19,698 nt of DNA from CAMFKD01 sp964436955 (GTDB lineage: Bacteria; Chlamydiota; Chlamydiia; Chlamydiales; JAJFMA01), in the NCBI GenBank assembly GCA_964436955.1, contig CAYTFC010000059.1:1-19698 (forward strand), written 5' to 3'. The notes under the pieces were generated by a model. That model was not told where the DNA came from. It made no database searches and was given only the letters and a program-made list of their open reading frames with translations. Shown here piece by piece: positions 1-7,500 of the stretch (position 1 is the stretch's first letter; each line of letters opens with the position of its first letter). Position numbers and translations under genes: made by a program.

Positions 1-36
1 TTCTTCACGTTGCTGAGCGGAATATTTCTTTTTCAT
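1..36 (-). CDS. 5' end of a transposase-like gene (partial)
   Basis: Reading leftward from 36, the strand opens with MKKKYSAQQREE and runs off the window edge. The start is well supported: a perfect TAAGGAGG-type ribosome binding site lies at 43-50 on the minus strand, six bases before the ATG. A short lysine-rich opening with a YSAQQREE-like helix resembles the start of helix-turn-helix subunits of insertion-sequence transposases (IS3 or IS66 OrfA type). That is inference from twelve residues. Its position, butting against a truncated Rhs toxin, fits an insertion element that broke that gene. Confidence 0.45.
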   Translation of the reverse strand, partial: MKKKYSAQQREE

Positions 37-42
37 ACAGAA

Positions 43-66
43 CCTCCTTAAGTGCATTTAAGGAGG
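43..66. promoter_or_regulatory. Palindrome carrying Shine-Dalgarno sites for both directions
   Basis: CCTCCTTAA at 43-51 and TTAAGGAGG at 58-66 form a perfect 9-bp inverted repeat around GTGCAT. The right arm gives AGGAGG before the rightward ATG at 70. The left arm read on the other strand gives AGGAGG before the leftward ATG at 36. In RNA the hairpin would hide the ribosome binding site of either transcript. The symmetry is seen directly; any regulatory role is inference. Confidence 0.55.
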
Positions 67-69
67 ACT

Positions 70-819
70 ATGCTCAACAGGCGCTTTGCAAAAAATATGG
101 GTCTATTTGACGCTTACGTTACAAACGGTTTAAAAGGCTGTGCGCATTCATTATGTGATTTTTTTGTGGAGACTTGCCATGGATTGGAAACCGGCCTTCT
201 TCATATTGGCCTCGGTGAAATGGACTGCGACTTACATGACAGATGTCGCATGAATGATTCGATAAGCCTTGCGCAAGCAAATCGATCAGCTCGCATTGAT
301 GCGGGCATACAGTCCTTTCTAGGCGTAGATCCATCAGATGCTGTGTATCAACAGTCCAGATCTTACATGACTACAGGTTTGCAAGTAGCTTCCTTAGCCG
401 CTGGAGGGTATGGAGCGGTAAAAGGGTTAGCATATCTCCATAGAATGCCGATGCTCTCGCCTACCAAAACGTTGCAAAATTTAAACCGCTTCCATCAAAA
501 TGCTTATAACCTCTCCAAAACAGCGCAAAACAACATTCGGATATTGCGTGGTTGGGCAAAAAGCAAAGGCTGGGAACGATTGCCTAATCCTAAGGGAGCT
601 CCTGAAAAGTGGGGTGTATATAATAACGATAAATTCGAGTGGAGACTTATGATAAAATCGGAAGCGAGCTGTAACGAAGGCTTAGCCAACAATAGCTATC
701 TTCCGCGGTTTGATGCCAGATTGGATAAGCATGGTGATCGTTATATTAACCCTTTCAACGGTAAAATTGGTAATAAGGAAGTTGGCCGACACCTCTTACT
801 GGATCGAGAATATTGGTGA
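70..819 (+). CDS. Rhs toxin C-terminal fragment (tip 1)
   Basis: This encodes about 249 residues: a pre-toxin segment (from about residue 17, VTNGLKGC) and a variable tip beginning near RGWAKSKGW. The tip ends with a conserved pattern, PRFDAR...YINPFNG...GRHL, shared with the second module downstream. It lacks the Rhs shell and the DPWGL core end, so it is a truncated or displaced tip. The start chosen is ATG 70, which follows AGGAGG at 61-66. A GTG at 52 is in frame but has no such site. The first 16 residues do not match the second copy and probably come from the adjoining element. A cognate immunity gene starts four bases after the stop. The toxic activity is not recognisable to me; a nuclease is possible but unproven. 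Confidence 0.7.
   Translation: MLNRRFAKNMGLFDAYVTNGLKGCAHSLCDFFVETCHGLETGLLHIGLGEMDCDLHDRCRMNDSISLAQANRSARIDAGIQSFLGVDPSDAVYQQSRSYMTTGLQVASLAAGGYGAVKGLAYLHRMPMLSPTKTLQNLNRFHQNAYNLSKTAQNNIRILRGWAKSKGWERLPNPKGAPEKWGVYNNDKFEWRLMIKSEASCNEGLANNSYLPRFDARLDKHGDRYINPFNGKIGNKEVGRHLLLDREYW
118..540 (+). repeat. 423-bp direct repeat, copy 1 (pre-toxin)
   Basis: This segment is apparently base-for-base the same as 1344-1766 (offset 1226), by reading both copies side by side. The first difference after it is A541 versus G1767. It encodes the conserved pre-toxin region upstream of two different toxin tips. Confidence 0.93.
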
Positions 820-823
820 TAAA

Positions 824-1147
824 ATGACGGAAAACATAACTTTGCTACTAAAAATACTTTTAAACAAACAGGGACGTGAGGATGAACGAGATGAAGCAGC
901 AGCTTATCTTGGTAAATACGACGACGAAGAAGTGTTACAAGCATTAGTGTCTATTGGGAAGGATCCTTCTGAGAACGATATTGTTCTCGATTCATGTGGA
1001 GTTTCCATCGCGGAGATTCTCATAAGACGTAATAAATTTGATTCCAATATTTTAAAGTTCTTAGCTGACACCGCAAAAGATTCTGCTATTCAATATATTT
1101 TGGGCATTAAGCCCGACTGGGCATCGAGGATGGAACAAGTACAGTAA
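824..1147 (+). CDS. Immunity protein 1 (small helical, HEAT-like)
   Basis: This is a 107-residue acidic, helical protein starting MTENITLLLKILLNK. It lies four bases after the stop of toxin fragment 1, the usual place for an immunity gene. A longer open frame begins at 710 inside the toxin gene, but ATG 824 matches the start of the paralogue at 2078 and is preferred. Features shared with that paralogue include LLxxILL, DERD(D/E)AA, ALVxI, VCG/SCGxSIAxIL and a KPxW near the end. The leucine-rich pattern with DERDEAAAYLG resembles a HEAT or Armadillo-like hairpin, but no family is assigned. Its expected role is to bind and neutralise the adjacent tip. Directly after the stop the sequence switches to a piece of Rhs core. 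Confidence 0.72.
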   Translation: MTENITLLLKILLNKQGREDERDEAAAYLGKYDDEEVLQALVSIGKDPSENDIVLDSCGVSIAEILIRRNKFDSNILKFLADTAKDSAIQYILGIKPDWASRMEQVQ

Positions 1148-2051
1148 TAATCCACTCAGTCTTGTTGATCCTTGGGGACTTGCTGGACAGGACCTATTTG
1201 ACCGCAACAAAGCAGGGGTGAGTGCAGGCAGACGCAGTAATGGCCCTGGCGTCCATGGAGAAAGCCAACGCCCCACAAACATCGCAGGATGTCGCGGAGG
1301 AACCTTCGGACCTCCTGCTCCGCATTCTGGTGACTATTCGCCAGTTACAAACGGTTTAAAAGGCTGTGCGCATTCATTATGTGATTTTTTTGTGGAGACT
1401 TGCCATGGATTGGAAACCGGCCTTCTTCATATTGGCCTCGGTGAAATGGACTGCGACTTACATGACAGATGTCGCATGAATGATTCGATAAGCCTTGCGC
1501 AAGCAAATCGATCAGCTCGCATTGATGCGGGCATACAGTCCTTTCTAGGCGTAGATCCATCAGATGCTGTGTATCAACAGTCCAGATCTTACATGACTAC
1601 AGGTTTGCAAGTAGCTTCCTTAGCCGCTGGAGGGTATGGAGCGGTAAAAGGGTTAGCATATCTCCATAGAATGCCGATGCTCTCGCCTACCAAAACGTTG
1701 CAAAATTTAAACCGCTTCCATCAAAATGCTTATAACCTCTCCAAAACAGCGCAAAACAACATTCGGGTATTGCGTGGCTGGGCAAAAAGCAAGGGCTGGG
1801 AGCGATTGCCTAATCCAACGGGTGCACCGGAAAGGTGGGGAATATACAATGCAAATGGCAAGTTTGAATGGCGTCTTAGGATAAAATCTGAAGCTAGCAC
1901 TCGTATTGGGTTGGAATCAGGAAGTCATGTACCAAGATTTGACGCCCGGGTATTGACCGACCTTGACGGAAAGAGCTATATTAATCCATTTAGTGGAGAA
2001 GTTGGGAATAGTCGTATTGGAACTCATTTGCCTTTAGAGAATGTGTACTAG
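1143..2051 (+). CDS. Rhs tip 2 with end of Rhs core (displaced)
   Basis: From about 1143 the frame reads SNNPLSLVDPWGLAGQ, the last part of an Rhs core, with the DPWGL that normally precedes the cleaved toxin. A linker (GRRSNGPGVHGESQRP) follows, then the pre-toxin segment identical to the first module. The tip (RGWAKSKGWERLPNPTG...PRFDAR...YINPFSG...GTHLPLE) is clearly related to tip 1 but diverged. The only likely start inside is GTG 1218 without a clear ribosome binding site, so this is probably a silent, displaced cassette. The core piece joins directly onto the end of immunity gene 1, marking a recombination junction. Toxic activity is unknown. Confidence 0.72.
   Translation, partial: SNNPLSLVDPWGLAGQDLFDRNKAGVSAGRRSNGPGVHGESQRPTNIAGCRGGTFGPPAPHSGDYSPVTNGLKGCAHSLCDFFVETCHGLETGLLHIGLGEMDCDLHDRCRMNDSISLAQANRSARIDAGIQSFLGVDPSDAVYQQSRSYMTTGLQVASLAAGGYGAVKGLAYLHRMPMLSPTKTLQNLNRFHQNAYNLSKTAQNNIRVLRGWAKSKGWERLPNPTGAPERWGIYNANGKFEWRLRIKSEASTRIGLESGSHVPRFDARVLTDLDGKSYINPFSGEVGNSRIGTHLPLENVY
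1344..1766 (+). repeat. 423-bp direct repeat, copy 2 (pre-toxin)
   Basis: Second copy of the repeat at 118-540. Identity stops at the toxin tip, where the two modules diverge, as expected if the pre-toxin DNA is the site of tip exchange or if conversion keeps it uniform. Confidence 0.93.
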
Positions 2052-2077
2052 TAATATGCTAAAAAAATTAAATTCAC

Positions 2078-2395
2078 ATGAAAGACAGAATACAATTATT
2101 GATTGAGATATTACTTGATCGAACAGCTAGTTTAGATGAAAGAGATGATGCTGCAATGGACCTCGGAGAGTGCAACGATCTAAGAGCATTAAGCGCATTA
2201 GTTAAAATTGCATCCAAGCCTAGCGTAAATGATCACCACATTTTAGATGTATGCGGTGAATCGATAGCTAGAATATTGGTAAAACAAAATGATCTTAGAA
2301 ATGATTTTATAGATGAGTTGCCGCATAAGATAAAGGAAGAAGTCTTGCTTCTTGTTAAATCCAAAAAACCCGAATGGTTTTCCAGTCCCTCTTAA
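2078..2395 (+). CDS. Immunity protein 2 (paralogue of immunity 1)
   Basis: This 105-residue protein aligns end to end with the 824-1147 product (LLIEILLDRxxxxDERDDAAMDLG, ALVKIASKPSVNDHHILDVCGESIARIL, KSKKPEWF). It sits 26 bases after toxin tip 2 and is expected to neutralise that tip. The divergence of the two immunity proteins parallels that of the two tips, a sign of matched toxin-immunity specificity. No clear Shine-Dalgarno site precedes the ATG. The family is not recognised; it looks all-helical. Confidence 0.72.
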   Translation: MKDRIQLLIEILLDRTASLDERDDAAMDLGECNDLRALSALVKIASKPSVNDHHILDVCGESIARILVKQNDLRNDFIDELPHKIKEEVLLLVKSKKPEWFSSPS

Positions 2396-2586
2396 GGCCT
2401 TGTTTACCCTTTCAGGGAAGATTTTCGGCCACCAGATATGGCTAACTTAGATCGCTTGACGGTTTGAAACTGTGCTCGCAAGATTGCGGGACCTATGGGT
2501 ACTAATGAGGGTTTCTTCGAAACTAAAATGGATATAGGCTTTTAACGAAAGGAGATTAATTTATAAGACTTAACCTTACTTTAGAG
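2396..2586. other. Intergenic stretch without a recognisable gene
   Basis: Together with the decayed fragment that follows, this separates immunity gene 2 from the XRE gene (about 336 bases). A small CCCTTTCAGGG hairpin lies shortly after the stop of immunity gene 2 but has no clear U-tract. A purine-rich AAAGGAGA around 2550 resembles a ribosome binding site but leads to no usable frame. No further structure is evident. Confidence 0.4.
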
Positions 2587-2715
2587 CTACCGTAACGCCT
2601 TGTGAAGATCTTCGTGTTCGAAAGCAGATGCCATCCGGTCGATCTCGCTTTTTTTATCTTATATCTCATAGCCTCTTCACGCCATAAGGCTGTCGCAGCG
2701 CCAACCTCTCTGCAA
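2587..2715 (-). pseudogene. Decayed gene fragment shared with 9766-9817
   Basis: Read leftward, this shows coding-like sequence in two frames: REVGAATALWREEAMRYKIK, then after a frame change at an A-run EIDRMASAFEHEDLHKALR and a stop at 2587-2589. The ending is repeated in diverged form at 9766-9817 (RMESAFKHEDLKNALQ), including a shared CTAAAG after the stop. Differences between the copies include synonymous changes, so this was probably once a translated gene. The family is not recognised. Confidence 0.45.
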
Positions 2716-2731
2716 AGATTGATTGCTCCAT

Positions 2732-3058
2732 TCACTTTCCTTCTCGTTCTTTACGGGAAATACGGATGCGCTTTGGCAATTTGTCAGCCTCTAATTCTGA
2801 ACCTAACGTATCAACTGAAGGGTCGACTAGTTGGGCCAGACGATCAATCAATCCGAAAATAAATAGAATTTTGGCATAAGCGCCAAAAGAAACGCCAGGA
2901 TCCCCACTTTCGATTTTGCTTAGAGTGGTGCGGCTGATCGATGCTCGATCAGCAGCAAGCTGCATAGGGATTCGTCGCCTTTTTCTAGCATCACGAAGGT
3001 CCTGTCCAAATTTTTTTAGCGCTCTTTTTACAGGAAGAGGAATGTTGTTATCGTTCAT
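2732..3058 (-). CDS. XRE-family regulator, HipB-like antitoxin
   Basis: This 108-residue protein carries a Cro/C1-type helix-turn-helix at about residues 13-75: LRDARKRRRIPMQLAADRAS, then ISRTTLSKIESGDPGVSFGAYAKIL. That arrangement is typical of HipB-like antitoxins of type II HipBA systems, which repress their own operon. The start ATG 3058 is preceded on the minus strand by AAGGAC at a suitable distance. The stop is followed without a gap by an ATG (2731-2729) opening MEQSIF, like some HipA starts, but that frame ends after about 21 codons in unrelated sequence. The hipA toxin therefore appears lost, leaving an orphan regulator. The HTH assignment is firm; the HipB role is inference. Confidence 0.82.
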   Translation of the reverse strand: MNDNNIPLPVKRALKKFGQDLRDARKRRRIPMQLAADRASISRTTLSKIESGDPGVSFGAYAKILFIFGLIDRLAQLVDPSVDTLGSELEADKLPKRIRISRKEREGK

Positions 3059-3135
3059 TATATTAGTCCTTATATGCCTTATCGTATATAAACGTGATCA
3101 TTAAGTAAATGCCTTTTGGATTAAAATCAGCTGAA

Positions 3136-3345
3136 TTATTTTGTACAGAGAGCCACGGAGCTATCAGTCTGCTCCAGAATAGCTAGGCGAAAGCGAGAAA
3201 ATATCATGGAGGTTTCATCATGGTATTGGTTTTGCTTGAGAAACAATTGTTTACCATTTTCTGCAAAAATGAATTCCTTGCAGTCTAGAATTTCTCTAAA
3301 GATATCTCTTGGAATGTCCCTGTATATAAATTGTTTAATTGTCAT
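3136..3345 (-). CDS. Small hypothetical protein
   Basis: This ORF encodes 69 residues (MTIKQFIYRDIPRDIFREIL...), leftward, 77 bases upstream of the XRE gene and divergent from the large Rhs gene. It has no signal peptide, membrane segment or recognised motif. Aromatic and acidic content is normal for a soluble small protein. It could be a remnant of a longer gene or part of the same leftward unit as the XRE gene. No strong ribosome binding site is visible. Confidence 0.35.
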   Translation of the reverse strand: MTIKQFIYRDIPRDIFREILDCKEFIFAENGKQLFLKQNQYHDETSMIFSRFRLAILEQTDSSVALCTK

Positions 3346-3394
3346 CTAATCAAATAATCACTATGTTCGTGAGCATTTTTATCATGAGGTGACC

Positions 3395-4441
3395 ATGAAG
3401 CGCTTTCATACATACATGCTGTTCGTTTTTGTTGCTTGGCTTGTTTCAACACCAATGAATTGTGCAGGGTTACGAATAACAGCTGAAACCGAGTCATTGG
3501 CAACAGTTTGTGGATGCGTCAATGTGACCTCTGGTGACTTCTTCATGGCTAAACCTGACCTTCTCACGAATGGTCCCACCCCTCAATGTCACGCTTGCCT
3601 CTATGACAGCGGATTGCCTTTTGACAGTCCCATTTGCGGCTATGCCACTGGTTTTCACCATCCTCTTTTAGTTACAGGACTGTATGTGGAAGCAAAGAGA
3701 CGCTTCGTTGCTTCCATGCAACTTAATGAGCGTGAAGGTTTTTCGCTCCCCTATTTAGGAAACCCTATTCATCATGGTATTGAATTCTACATTGATCCCG
3801 ATCTATTCACCCGCGGCTATACCAACTACAGTGAGCTAGGTTTAAGCGGACGCACCAATATTCGCAATCGCAAGGCTACTTATTATGGTTTTGGAAAGCA
3901 TCACACTTGGGGACAATTTGAAGTCACGGATGGTTCGGGTCGCAAACGTTATTATGAACCTTTCAAACATGAGGACGGGTGCACCTATTGGCGATTGGCC
4001 AAGGAAATCAAGCCCAATGGTCACCACGTTCATTTTGAGTATTGGAATTGCTTTTACTTGAAGTCCGTCAAAACAACCAATCCCACCGGAACACTTGTCT
4101 ACCATACGCTAGAATACAGTGCAGACCCCGTCGGCTATAAAGTGATTGCTAGCAATGGTCACAAGACCACCTATTCACGGCGATCGCTTTCTCAAACATG
4201 TTTTAATGGCTATGGCCGTCAGTCAACCACAAGAACTTGCGGTACAGGTGTCGATTCCACACAAGGAATTGCAGCTCAATATCAAATAGCCGGTGGCAAG
4301 CTTCAGCACGTGCAGTGGAAGATTAACCGCATCTCCTATTCCGATGAGAGGTTTCTAGACATCAATTATAGCGACCAAGGCAAAGTGCTTTCGTTATGCG
4401 CTCCAGTTGGAACTGGTAACACGCCCATACCAATCGCTTAG
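3395..4441 (+). CDS. Rhs protein, N-terminal part (ends at in-frame TAG)
   Basis: The start ATG 3395 follows GAGGTG; GTG 3389 is the alternative. The opening MKRFHTYMLFVFVAWLVSTP is a Sec-type signal peptide (basic, then hydrophobic), with likely cleavage around NCAG, so the protein enters or crosses the envelope. Next comes a Cys-rich segment (VCGCVN, CHACLYD, PICGY) and a region with GxxxYYEPF and LAKEIKPNGHHVHFEY, typical of chlamydial-type Rhs N-termini that precede YD repeats. Translation would end at TAG 4439-4441, but the same frame continues at once with FKYERFKTSVWDAHGTQ and runs on into the 4505 ORF. The two parts are therefore one gene split by a nonsense codon, CAG to TAG being the simplest cause. 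Confidence 0.8.
   Translation: MKRFHTYMLFVFVAWLVSTPMNCAGLRITAETESLATVCGCVNVTSGDFFMAKPDLLTNGPTPQCHACLYDSGLPFDSPICGYATGFHHPLLVTGLYVEAKRRFVASMQLNEREGFSLPYLGNPIHHGIEFYIDPDLFTRGYTNYSELGLSGRTNIRNRKATYYGFGKHHTWGQFEVTDGSGRKRYYEPFKHEDGCTYWRLAKEIKPNGHHVHFEYWNCFYLKSVKTTNPTGTLVYHTLEYSADPVGYKVIASNGHKTTYSRRSLSQTCFNGYGRQSTTRTCGTGVDSTQGIAAQYQIAGGKLQHVQWKINRISYSDERFLDINYSDQGKVLSLCAPVGTGNTPIPIA
4439..4441 (+). other. In-frame amber codon inside the Rhs gene
   Basis: TAG follows ...NTPIPIA and is followed without frame change by FKYERFKT and 1420 further codons. It is the only stop in the 3389-8704 frame. It may be a true inactivating mutation, a tolerated read-through, a two-polypeptide arrangement restarting at ATG 4505, or a sequencing error. 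Confidence 0.9.
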
Positions 4442-4504
4442 TTCAAGTATGAGAGATTTAAAACGAGTGTATGGGATGCGCACGGTACACAAACGCTTTA
4501 CCAT

Positions 4505-7500
4505 ATGCGAGACCATCACATCGAATCCATAGAGAAATATGCTGGAGATGGCTCACTTTACATGACAGAGCATTTTGCATGGGCTAAGCAAGAGCCGCTT
4601 AATGGCAATCTAATTGGCCGAGGCATTTCACGAGGCAAAGATCAATTTATTCACTACATTCAGGTGAATTATGACAGCCGGCACAATGTATCTAAGGAAA
4701 CACTCTTTGGCAATTTAACAGGCAATGCCTCCGAAACGTTTTCCCTAAATAACGGACAGCCTCAGGAAACCGAACACTACGCTATTGCTTATGAGTACAC
4801 CACCGATGGCTTTAATCTCCCTGTACGCGAAATACAGGATGATGGAACGGAGATCATTCAAACTTATCTCCCCCAGACAAACCTCTTAACAAATAAACTC
4901 ACGAAGAAGGGGAAGATTCTTCAACGTGAATTTCATGACTATATCGACGGATTGCTCGTGGGCACTATTGAAGATGATGGAAGCGCCGAGGCCGAAGAAG
5001 ACCTCACTGATGTCACCACACGCCTAGGCAAACGTATTATAAGAAGGCAAAGTGCTCCTGCTGTCGGCTTCCCCGATCAAGTCATTGAAAGCTATATCGA
5101 TCTAGCCACAGGCCTAGAACACCAGCTCAAGCGCACACAATATCACTACGATCATGCAGAAAACACTATTTGCGAAGAGATCTTTGATAGCCACAACACC
5201 TTAAGCCACCGCTTGCAGTATGACTACGATGCCAAAGGCAACCTTATTTCCCAAATCGATGCTATAGGACGCTGTTTTAAGTACGCCTATGACGCTAACC
5301 GCAATAAAGTATATGAAGAGTTAATCGGCAGTAACGTCTCCACCAACTATACTTATGACCTCTCGAATCGTTTGATTAGGGAAGAGCAAGTCCATCCGCA
5401 TGCCCTACTGGTCACTCAGCATAGCTACGACTATCTCGGCAATCGCATCAGCACGATCGATCATCGCGGACATCAGACACGTTATACTTATGATGACTTC
5501 AATCGCCAGATCGCTATCACTTATCCGGACAACGCCACCATTAAGAAAAGCTACAACATCCTTGGTCATTGCACAGCAGAAATTGATGCCCATGGCCATG
5601 CCACAACTATACATTATAACATCCGTGGAGCCCCGATTGCCAAACAATACCCAAATGGCAGTCAAGAACGTTGGGAGTATTACCTTAACGGTAACTTAGC
5701 CAAAAAATGGGAACGCAATGGCCTATGTCAGCATTATCATTATGATGGGCTCAATCGCCTCACACAAGTGGAAAGCTATGATGTGGAAGGACACCTGCTA
5801 GCCAGAACAGAAGACATTTATAAGGGCCATCAATTGCACCATCGCATTGATGCCAATGGCTATGTAACAGAGTTTGCGTACGACCAAGCCGGTCGTAAAA
5901 TAGCGGAGATCAAGCAAGATGCCAATGGTTGGAGCACGACAAGCTTTGAGTATGATGCCTTAGGACGCCAATGTGCGACAATGCAATGGATAAGCGAAAG
6001 CACAGCCATCAAAGAAATTCACACTTATGACCCTCTAGACCGCCTTGTTGAAACAAGGCAAGAGGATCTTGACGGTCATATTTTCCGTCGTAAACGCATC
6101 ACCTACACACTCATGGGTGATGAAGCACAACAACACGTAGACCACTCCCAAGAACGTACATCCACCTCTGAAACCCAATACGACACACAACGCAGGCCCA
6201 TAGCCCTGATCGATGCCCTGGGACACACTACCACCTTTCACTACGAAGAACAAGCCGGTCCCTCCCGATCATTGCGTATCACACGTACCGACCCCTTAGG
6301 CCATCAAACCATCCTCCAGCACGACGCCCTTGAACGCGTGATCAGTAAAGAACAGCGTAACCCCGTAGGACAACGAAGTGCCTACGAGGAGTATACCTAC
6401 GACCTTAAAGGCCAGAAAATTGAAGATCGACGTTGGATAAACACGGGAGGTATCTACCAAGTCACTTGGCAGTACGACCCCATGGGCCAAGTAACGCAAA
6501 GTCAAGAAACAGGATCAGACTCAAGCACAAAAGTAACGCGATTCAATTACACATCTTCCGGAGAGCTCGCAAGCACACATAAACCTGATGGCATTATCCT
6601 CTATCAATCCTATGACCTGCTAGGCCGCCTCACCTTACAAACCGCATCAGACAAAAGTATTGCTTACAGCTATACTTACGACAACAATCACAACCTTCTT
6701 TGTTCCACCGATCAACTGTCGGGAAAGCAAACCATTTTAAAATATGATGCTTGGAATCGACCTATCGATGAGCAACAAGCCAACGGACTTACACTCAGCT
6801 ATATCTATGACTCCCTAGGCCGTCTAACACGATTGACAATCCCGGATGCCACACACGTAAATTATAGCTACCAAGGACCACACCTAAGACAAGTCGCACG
6901 TCATCAATTCACTCATCAATATGAACAGTATGACATGATCGGCAATCCCCAGCACATGACCCTCATCGGCAATGCAGGGAACATAGAACAGCAGTGGGAT
7001 AAATTGGGACGCCCCATTCTCTACCGCACACCTTACGGATCAGAAACCGTACCCCCAAATGGATACGATGCCGCCGGCAATCTGAAAACCTTCCACGTAG
7101 AAACTCTTCAAGAACAGACCACCAATAGCTACAACTATGACGACCTCTATCAGTTAACAGAAGAAGAAGGATGCATCACACACCATTACGCCTATGACTC
7201 TTTGCATAACCGCTTGCAAAAAGATGCTCAGACCTATCAGCTAGACGGACTCAATCAAATAAAATCGGATTCACTCAGCCATTACACCTATGACGCCAAT
7301 GGCAACCTCACTGCTATCACCGGACCCGAGGCTCAATGTTATACCTACGATGCCCTAAACCGCCTCATCCATGCACAAAGCCCCTCATGGAAAGTAACCT
7401 ATACTTACGACAGTCAGGGCAGAAGACTCTCAAAACACCTCTCTCATTGGAATGGCGAGCAATGGAACGATGAACCAGAAGAACTCTTTGTCTATCAAGG

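Noticed and set aside
52..69. GTG start at 52 for toxin fragment 1
   Set aside because: It lies inside the palindrome, has no ribosome binding site, and the ATG at 70 follows AGGAGG.
118..1766. The paired 423-bp copies as ends of a composite transposon
   Set aside because: The repeats encode the Rhs pre-toxin region and contain no transposase or terminal inverted repeats.
2602..2862. 86-codon rightward ORF
   Set aside because: It overlaps the XRE gene on the other strand, and its composition and lack of start signals mark it as a shadow frame.
4439..4441. Amber codon recoded as pyrrolysine
   Set aside because: No pyl genes are visible, and a simple CAG to TAG change in an accessory gene explains it better.
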